Below, in pieces: positions 34,854-40,185 of a stretch of 40,185 bases of DNA (positions are counted from its first letter, which is position 1; each line of letters starts with the position of its first letter). The stretch is taken from the NCBI GenBank assembly GCA_025055835.1, contig JANWWR010000085.1, positions 1 through 40,185 of the forward strand, written 5' to 3'. The stretch comes from Gemmatales bacterium (lineage in GTDB: Bacteria; Planctomycetota; Planctomycetia; Gemmatales; HRBIN36). Both the position numbers and the translations under genes were made by a program. The notes below the pieces were generated by a model. The model was given only the letters and a program-made list of their open reading frames with translations. It was not told the origin of the DNA and ran no database searches.

Positions 34854-35475
34854 GGCGATCCTCTTCGACCGGCTCGGTCTCAACACCGACGGTGGCGAGC
34901 GGGTCCACCTCCTCGCCCCCTCCTCGCCGCACAGAGGCTGGAACTGCGTCGGGCTGAGCTTGCGGGGCTGTCTCATTCGCGGCATTGCCTGAGGGCGGAG
35001 CAAGCCGAACGTACTCCTCCAGGACCGTGCTTTTGGCGTCCAGCCAATGCAGCGACCGTGGCAACTGAGTGTCGAGATACGCGGACAATTGTCGAGCCGG
35101 GCCTTGATAGAGAAGCACGGCACGCTGAAACTCCGGAATCGCCTTGCGAATCCGTTCGACTTTCTGCTCGGCCTGTTCGAGACGTGCCTTGGCTCGGCGA
35201 TAAGCCTTCTCCTCCTCGGTCACATCCGGCTTTCGTCCGAACATGCGTTCCAGCTTTTTGTGATTGAGGGCATTGCGGGCCTGTCCAAGCAGGTCCTGGC
35301 GACGATGCACTTCCTTCTGCCACCATTTCAGTTCGTCATGGAGCCAATCCACCATGCGTTGGATGTCGGCATCGGCGGCGGTGAGCGCTTCGCGGACATC
35401 GGCCCCGAAAGCAGCCAAGGCTTCACGGATTCGCGTCAAGGCTTCCAGATCATGGACCTTGGCACTGCTGGACAT
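34819..35475 (-). CDS. Coiled-coil protein of the WXG100/FtsK cluster
   Basis: This 218-residue protein is unrelated to anything I recognise. Residues 1-150 are strongly helical with coiled-coil character (REALAAFGADVREALTAADA, RAKARLEQAEQKVERIRKAI). They include paired Trp residues in DELKWWQKEV and a basic stretch near KKLERMFGRKP. Residues 160-218 are Pro/Glu-rich, acidic and probably disordered. There is no signal peptide or membrane helix. It is encoded between the WXG100 gene (36 bp upstream) and the WXD gene (overlapping), so it probably works with them, for example as substrate, chaperone or adaptor. The ribosome site at the ATG is weak. Confidence 0.65.
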   Translation of the reverse strand: MSSSAKVHDLEALTRIREALAAFGADVREALTAADADIQRMVDWLHDELKWWQKEVHRRQDLLGQARNALNHKKLERMFGRKPDVTEEEKAYRRAKARLEQAEQKVERIRKAIPEFQRAVLLYQGPARQLSAYLDTQLPRSLHWLDAKSTVLEEYVRLAPPSGNAANETAPQAQPDAVPASVRRGGGEEVDPLATVGVETEPVEEDRHEPEHESGPNP

Positions 35476-35511
35476 GCTTCACCAGTGCGCTGAATTGCCC
35501 TGCCGAACCAA

Positions 35512-35784
35512 TTAGCGCTGGGCCAGGTATTCCTCGATGCGCTCCGCCTTGCGAATGAGAAAGGGAATGTGCTCGGAGCAGGCCTCGACGAAGCGATTCA
35601 ACGCTGCCATGGTTTGCTCGAACTCCTGGGTGAACCGTTCGTGTTCCTGGTCCCGCCAGGTGGACCCGAGATTGACCAGCTGGCCATGCAGCACTTGCAT
35701 GCGGTTCTGAAGTTCGTTGTTGAATTGCTTGAGATTATGGGCGAAGCGACGCACTTCTGCCGGATCGACAATGGCTTGCGGCAT
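35512..35784 (-). CDS. WXG100 family protein
   Basis: This 90-residue protein has the size and two-helix hairpin pattern of ESAT-6/WXG100 proteins. Helix 1 (about 8-38) has Phe/Leu heptads, the turn is GSTWRDQEHERF with Trp43-Arg44-Asp45 (WXD in place of WXG), and helix 2 runs from about 48 to 88. WXG100 proteins are small secreted substrates or components of type VII secretion, moved by an FtsK/SpoIIIE ATPase such as the one encoded at the end of this cluster. The C-terminal YxxxD/E export signal is not present; the tail is EEYLAQR. The ATG at 35784 follows GGAGG; the open frame upstream to 35886 is probably untranslated. It is the first gene of the cluster. Confidence 0.8.
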   Translation of the reverse strand: MPQAIVDPAEVRRFAHNLKQFNNELQNRMQVLHGQLVNLGSTWRDQEHERFTQEFEQTMAALNRFVEACSEHIPFLIRKAERIEEYLAQR

Positions 35785-36063
35785 GCCTGCCTCCGAGATG
35801 GTCCCCCGTTCGCAGCCTGTTTCTTTCACGTTACCCGGTGGGGGTGCTTCTGTAAACCGTTTCGCGGCGGTCTTGCGGGTGTCCATCAGGGGACATATCT
35901 TCGAGCAAAGGGGATCGGACTAGGCTGCCTACGCTGGCCCCTTCGCCGGTGTTTTGAGCCTCTCGCCGGAGGTTAAAGCTGTTTGACGAGAGGGAGTACC
36001 GCTTTTACCAGGGAAGATGCCCATCGTTGAAAGGAAGCAGTCCCGTGCCCGAGGGGCAACGCC

Positions 36064-37509
36064 GTGAGCATGTCGGACAGTGTCGTTTATCTACGGTGTA
36101 TCAAGCCGACCTGCGGCGGGACTCGCAGCGTCACCGAGTGTGAATTCACCTGTCCGCGGTGCGGCGACTTGCTGGACGTGACCTACGATTGGCAGCGCCT
36201 TCCGGTGCCGAGGTCGCTGCGGGATTTGGAAGCGAACCGGCATCCATCCGTCGGCCGCTGGTTCCAGCGAGGCAGCCGATCTTCGGAGGCAAGTCCGCTC
36301 TTTCGACGCAGCGGCGTGTGGCGTTTCTGGGAACTGCTGCCCGTCGCTCCCCCGGAAGAGGTCCTGACCATCGGCGAAGGTCAGACGCTTCTACTGCGGG
36401 CCGACCGGGTCGGTGAATACATCGGCCTGCGCTCGGGCTGCCTGCATCTCCAGTACGAAGGGCTGAATCCCTCGGGCAGTTTCAAGGACAACGGCATGAC
36501 GGCGGCCTTCACCCATGCCCGCATGGTGGGGGCTCGCCGAGCCGCCTGTGCCTCAACGGGCAACACCAGCGCCTCGTTGGCCCTGTACGCCGCTGCCACC
36601 GGTCAGATGCGGGCCATCATCTTCATCGGCTCAGGGAAAATTGCTTTTGGAAAGCTGGCTCAAGCCCTTGACCACGGAGCCTTAACCCTGCAAATCCACG
36701 GCGACTTCGATGACGCTCTGGAGCGCGTCCGACAAGCCGCCGGGCGTCTGAGCCTTTACCTGGTCAACAGCATCAATCCCTTCCGGCTTGAAGGGCAGAA
36801 GACGATCATGTACCGCGTGCTGGAAGGGCTGGAGTGGCGGATTCCCGACTGGATCGTGGTCCCCGCCGGAAATCTCGGCAACCTCAGCGCCTTCGGTAAG
36901 GCGTTCCTCGAACTTCGGGAACTGGGTTTGATCGAACGGATGCCGCGCCTCGCCGCTGTCAACGCCGCCGGGGCCGACACCCTGTACCGCCTCTGGAACG
37001 ATCACCAGCTGCGTTGGCACGGTGGTGCCTGGGAAAAGGCCCGGGCCGAGAGTTATTTCCACCACCTCAAGGAAACTCAGCGGAAAGCCTCGACGATTGC
37101 CAGTGCCATCGAAATCAATCGGCCCGTCAATCTGCCCAAGGCGCTTCGCAGTCTCGAAGTGAGCGATGGCATCGTCTGCACGGTGTGCGATGAGGAGATT
37201 CTGGAAGCCAAGGCCCGGATCGGCGCGGGGGGGCTGGGCTGCGAACCGGCCAGTGCCGCCAGCGTGGCCGGGGCCCGAAAGCTGCGTCACCAGGGGGTCA
37301 TCGCCGCCGATGAACTGGTGGTCTGCGTGTTGACCGGACATCCGCTCAAGGATCCCAACGTGACCGTGGCTTGTCACGGCACCGACGAGCACCTCTTCCA
37401 GGAAGTCCTCGGAAAGCGGGGCTTTGGCCGCATCGCCTCCGCCAATCCGCCTGTCAGCGTCCCGAACGATCTGGAGCGGATCATCTCAGTCATTGAAGCT
37501 CGGACGTAG
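36064..37509 (+). CDS. thrC: Threonine synthase-like PLP enzyme with N-terminal zinc ribbon
   Basis: This 481-residue PLP enzyme converts O-phosphohomoserine to threonine. The N-terminus has a zinc-ribbon-like set of cysteines (Cys12, Cys17, Cys30, Cys33). The fold-type II core has the PLP Lys141 in NPSGSFKDNGM, the ASTGNTSASLALYAA phosphate-type loop, VNSINPFRLEGQKT and VVPAGNLGNLSAFGKAF, all typical of threonine synthase. C-terminal signatures (VCVLTGHPLKDPN) also fit. The GTG at 36064 has GAGGGG seven bases upstream; the ATG at 36070 is an alternative. It is convergent with the transsulfuration genes, with a 30-bp gap. Confidence 0.88.
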   Translation: MSMSDSVVYLRCIKPTCGGTRSVTECEFTCPRCGDLLDVTYDWQRLPVPRSLRDLEANRHPSVGRWFQRGSRSSEASPLFRRSGVWRFWELLPVAPPEEVLTIGEGQTLLLRADRVGEYIGLRSGCLHLQYEGLNPSGSFKDNGMTAAFTHARMVGARRAACASTGNTSASLALYAAATGQMRAIIFIGSGKIAFGKLAQALDHGALTLQIHGDFDDALERVRQAAGRLSLYLVNSINPFRLEGQKTIMYRVLEGLEWRIPDWIVVPAGNLGNLSAFGKAFLELRELGLIERMPRLAAVNAAGADTLYRLWNDHQLRWHGGAWEKARAESYFHHLKETQRKASTIASAIEINRPVNLPKALRSLEVSDGIVCTVCDEEILEAKARIGAGGLGCEPASAASVAGARKLRHQGVIAADELVVCVLTGHPLKDPNVTVACHGTDEHLFQEVLGKRGFGRIASANPPVSVPNDLERIISVIEART

Positions 37510-37539
37510 GACCGGCCGGCGGCGTCAGATTTTTGCCCT

Positions 37540-38718
37540 TCAGGCATCGGCCAGGGCGGCGGCGAGGTCGTCGCGGAGGTCGGCCACGTCCTCGATGCCG
37601 ACGCTGAGCCGCACCAGACTGTCGTCCACACCCCGCTTCACGCGGATTTCCGGGGGAATGCTGGCATGGGTCATCGTGGCCGGGTGGCAGATCAGCGACT
37701 CGACCCCGCCCAGGCTCTCGGCCAGGCTGAAGATGCGCGTATTGGTGACGAACCGCAAAGCCGCCTCCCGACCGTGCCGCAAGCGGACGCTGATCATTCC
37801 GCCGTAGTGCCGCATCTGTTTCTTGGCCAGATCGTGGCCCGGATGGCTGCGCAACCCCGGATAGTAAACCCGTTCGATGGCTGGATGGTGAACCAGCCAA
37901 AGGGCCAACTCCATCGCGTTGGCGCAGTGTCTCTCCATCCGGAGCGACAGCGTCTTGATTCCCCGCAAGGTCAACCAGGCATCGAAGGGACCGGGAACGC
38001 CACCGGCGGCATTTTGGTAAAACGTGATCGGCTGCATCAGGTCTTTCCGGCCGATGACCGCTCCGCCAACCACGTCAGAATGACCACCTAAATACTTGGT
38101 GGTGCTGTGAACGACGAGATCGGCCCCGAGCTTGAGCGGCTGCTGAAGGTAGGGGCTGGCAAAGGTGTTGTCCACTACCACCAGGGCGGCGTGCTTTTTG
38201 GCGATCTCGGCGACGGCGGCGATGTCGATGATCTGCAACAGCGGATTGGTCGGCGTCTCGATCCAGACCATGCGGGTTTTCGGAGTCATGACCGCTTCAA
38301 ATCCGGCGGGGGATATGTCCTCGGTGAAGCGGGGCACCAGCCCCCAGGGATGGTAAACTTTTTCCAGAATGCGATAGGTTCCCCCGTACAGGTCCGCGGC
38401 AGCGACGACCTCATCACCGGGACGCAGCAACGCCGACAGCACCGCCGCCGTGGCCGCCAAGCCGGAGGCGAACGCCGCCGCCTGTTCGCCTTCCTCCAGA
38501 CTGGCCAGACATTTCTCCAGGGCCGTTCGCGTCGGATTGGCTGTGCGGGAGTATTCGTAGCCGCGATGCCGCCCCGGGGCGATCTGGGTGAACGTGGACG
38601 TGGCATAGATCGGCACCACGGTCGCTCCCGTGGCCGGATCGGCCTCCTGGCCGATATGGATGGCCCGTGTGCTGAAACCCGCTTCGACGTGATCGCGCGG
38701 CATCGCTGCGTTCTCCAT
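37540..38718 (-). CDS. Cystathionine gamma-lyase / gamma-synthase (Cys/Met metabolism PLP enzyme)
   Basis: This 392-residue fold-type I PLP enzyme begins with the family pattern FSTRAIHIGQEADPATGA. It continues with YEYSRTANPTR and VVDNTFASPYLQQPL, and carries the PLP Lys208 in HSTTKYLGGHSDVVGG. Later signatures GIKTLSLRMERH and SLGGVESLICHPATMTHA are intact. The sequence alone does not separate gamma-lyase from gamma-synthase. Lying 42 bp downstream of cystathionine beta-synthase on the same strand favours gamma-lyase, cleaving cystathionine to cysteine and 2-oxobutyrate. ATG 38718 is used here; ATG 38703, with GGAG upstream, is equally plausible. Confidence 0.88.
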   Translation of the reverse strand: MENAAMPRDHVEAGFSTRAIHIGQEADPATGATVVPIYATSTFTQIAPGRHRGYEYSRTANPTRTALEKCLASLEEGEQAAAFASGLAATAAVLSALLRPGDEVVAAADLYGGTYRILEKVYHPWGLVPRFTEDISPAGFEAVMTPKTRMVWIETPTNPLLQIIDIAAVAEIAKKHAALVVVDNTFASPYLQQPLKLGADLVVHSTTKYLGGHSDVVGGAVIGRKDLMQPITFYQNAAGGVPGPFDAWLTLRGIKTLSLRMERHCANAMELALWLVHHPAIERVYYPGLRSHPGHDLAKKQMRHYGGMISVRLRHGREAALRFVTNTRIFSLAESLGGVESLICHPATMTHASIPPEIRVKRGVDDSLVRLSVGIEDVADLRDDLAAALADA

Positions 38719-38760
38719 GTCCGTTTCCGGGTCGATTCCTCTGCCCCTGTCAATGGCTTG

Positions 38761-40116
38761 TCAGCTCTTCTTCTGCCGTTGCCGGTCCCAGTATTGCACC
38801 AGATCAATGCGGGTGATGATGTCCACGACTTTGCCCTCGCTGGTCGCCAGGACACCCGTGTGCCCGGCCAGCAGGAGCCGATACGCTTCGTCCAAGTGCG
38901 TTGAAACATCCAGTTGCGGTAGCGGTCGGGCCATGATGTCCCGCACCAGGACTTTGTTGACGTCGATGTGATCGTGCAAGGCCCTGGCCAGGGTGACCTC
39001 CTGGACGCTGCCGACCACCTCTTCGCCGTGGAACACGGGCATCTGCGAGATGCCCATCGTTTCCATGAGATCGATGGCCTTGGCCACGGTGGCATCATCC
39101 TGGATCGAAACCAGTTGCCGCGGCCCCCGAGTGCGGAGCAGATCGCCGACGGAGTAGGCAGGTTCCTCGGCCAGAACCAGACCGTTCTCGGTTAGCCAGC
39201 GGTCGTCGTAAAACTTGCTCAAGTAATTGCGGCCGGTGTCCGGGGCCAGGGCCACGATGAAGTGCTCCGGGCCGAGCCGCCGGGCATAGCGAAGCGCGGC
39301 GGCCACCGCGGTGCCGCTGGATCCGCCGACCAGCAACCCTTCCCGACGAGCCAGGGCGCGGGCCGTGTGGAACGACTCGGCGTCGCTGACCCGAATCCAC
39401 TCGTCCACCATCTGGCTGTTGAAGGTCTTGGGCACGAAGTCCTCGCCGATGCCTTCGACCTTCCACGGTTTCGGCGAGCCGCCGGAAAGCACCGATCCTT
39501 CCGGGTCGGCCCCGATGATCTTGATGTCCGGGTTCTGCTCCCGCAGGTAGCGAGCCACGCCGGTGAGCGTCCCCCCGGTACCGACGCCAGCCACGAAGAC
39601 CGTCACCCGGCCGTCGCTCTGCTGCCAGATTTCCGGGCCGGTGGTGCGGTAGTGGATTTCCGGATTGGCCATGTTGGTGAACTGATTGGGCCGCCAGGCT
39701 CCGGGAATCTCCCGCGCCAGCCGATCTGCCACACCGTTGTAGCTCTCCGGGGAATCCGGGGCGACGCTGGTCGGCGTGATGACGACCTCCGCCCCGTAGG
39801 CCTTGAGAAGGCTGATTTTCTCAGCACTCATCTTGTCCGGCAGGACGAAGATGCAGCGGTAGCCCTTGACCGCCGCCGCCATCGCCAGCCCGACGCCGGT
39901 GTTGCCTGCCGTCGCCTCGATGATCGTGCCCCCCGGACGCAGCCAGCCGCGCCGCTCCGCCTCCTGAATCATCGCCAGTCCGACGCGATCCTTGACGCTG
40001 CCGCCTGGATTCTGAGACTCCAGCTTGACGTAGATCTGCGGTCGCAGTCCTTCGCTGACCCGCCGCAGGCGAATCAACGGCGTGTGGCCGATGGATTGCA
40101 GGATCGTCTCATGCAT
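38761..40116 (-). CDS. cbs: Cystathionine beta-synthase with CBS-domain pair
   Basis: This 451-residue fold-type II PLP enzyme condenses serine and homocysteine to cystathionine. The catalytic core (about 1-325) has the PLP Lys42 in NPGGSVKDRVG, EATAGNTGVGLA, AGVGTGGTLTGVARYL and VGGSSGTAVAA. Residues about 335-451 form a pair of CBS domains (ATVAKAIDLMETMGISQMPVF and STHLDEAYRLLLAGHTGVLA), which distinguishes it from plain cysteine synthase. There is no N-terminal haem domain, unlike the animal enzyme. The CBS pair may bind an adenosyl ligand. It leads the operon with the gamma-lyase gene, giving reverse transsulfuration from methionine sulfur to cysteine. GGGGGAG precedes the ATG. Confidence 0.92.
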   Translation of the reverse strand: MHETILQSIGHTPLIRLRRVSEGLRPQIYVKLESQNPGGSVKDRVGLAMIQEAERRGWLRPGGTIIEATAGNTGVGLAMAAAVKGYRCIFVLPDKMSAEKISLLKAYGAEVVITPTSVAPDSPESYNGVADRLAREIPGAWRPNQFTNMANPEIHYRTTGPEIWQQSDGRVTVFVAGVGTGGTLTGVARYLREQNPDIKIIGADPEGSVLSGGSPKPWKVEGIGEDFVPKTFNSQMVDEWIRVSDAESFHTARALARREGLLVGGSSGTAVAAALRYARRLGPEHFIVALAPDTGRNYLSKFYDDRWLTENGLVLAEEPAYSVGDLLRTRGPRQLVSIQDDATVAKAIDLMETMGISQMPVFHGEEVVGSVQEVTLARALHDHIDVNKVLVRDIMARPLPQLDVSTHLDEAYRLLLAGHTGVLATSEGKVVDIITRIDLVQYWDRQRQKKS

Positions 40117-40185
40117 CGCCGACTCTCCCCCGACCGAAGGAACGCCCCGCTGGGCCGGGACCTCTCCGCGGACGCCATTGTCGGC

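Overview
The window is a dense, GC-rich bacterial chromosome segment of about 35 protein genes on both strands. Its marker families point to a planctomycete: a DUF1549/DUF1553 protein with haem-type motifs, a WD40 protein with a planctomycete cytochrome-c domain, a Minf_1886-type protein (a family reported from Planctomycetes and Verrucomicrobia), a long Ser/Thr kinase, and many exported proteins of unknown role. I cannot place it below phylum level, although Gemmata-like relatives would fit. I saw no rRNA, tRNA, CRISPR array, integrase or transposase. It reads as ordinary core chromosome.

Layout. 1-3.5 kb: an exported protein, then a minus-strand operon (RicT/PSP1, Minf_1886 family, a membrane-anchored protein, a chorismate-lyase-like protein). 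3.5-8.3 kb: plus-strand metabolic genes: phenylalanine hydroxylase and 4-hydroxyphenylpyruvate dioxygenase (Phe to homogentisate, lacking only the transaminase), an MpsC/DUF2294 protein, a structured leader with a terminator, an unknown gene and isocitrate dehydrogenase. 8.4-12.5 kb: an orphan DNA methyltransferase, a TIM-barrel sugar isomerase/epimerase, an exported aldose 1-epimerase and an exported thioredoxin-like protein. 12.7-17.9 kb: two large exported planctomycete proteins separated by a 46-bp-period hairpin repeat. 18.2-22.3 kb: a membrane Ser/Thr kinase convergent with a gyrase/topoisomerase IV A subunit. 22.3-25.4 kb: an intergenic region with a candidate sigma-54 promoter and terminator, then a zinc-ribbon membrane protein, a STAS protein and a MATE transporter.

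25.5-30.6 kb is the most coherent regulatory story. An overlapping histidine kinase / NtrC-type response regulator pair (GAFTGA motif, hence sigma-54-dependent) is followed by a consensus -24/-12 promoter (28605-28621). Downstream lie a leader with a 12-bp inverted repeat plus T-tract, a small membrane protein, and a fusion of a glucosyl-3-phosphoglycerate-synthase-like glycosyltransferase (GT81-like) with a SerB-like HAD phosphatase. I infer a sigma-54-controlled one-protein pathway for a glucosylglycerate-type solute, possibly tied to nitrogen status. A second good -24/-12 element at 22621-22637 precedes a terminator with no gene between them, which suggests a sigma-54-transcribed small RNA.

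30.6-35.8 kb is a four-gene minus-strand cluster: a WXG100 protein, a coiled-coil protein, a 75-residue WXD hairpin protein and a 1321-residue membrane FtsK/SpoIIIE ATPase. It looks like a minimal, divergent type VII secretion locus without the other known ESX/Yuk membrane components nearby.

36-40.1 kb: threonine synthase, convergent with a reverse-transsulfuration pair (cystathionine beta-synthase and a cystathionine gamma-lyase/synthase).
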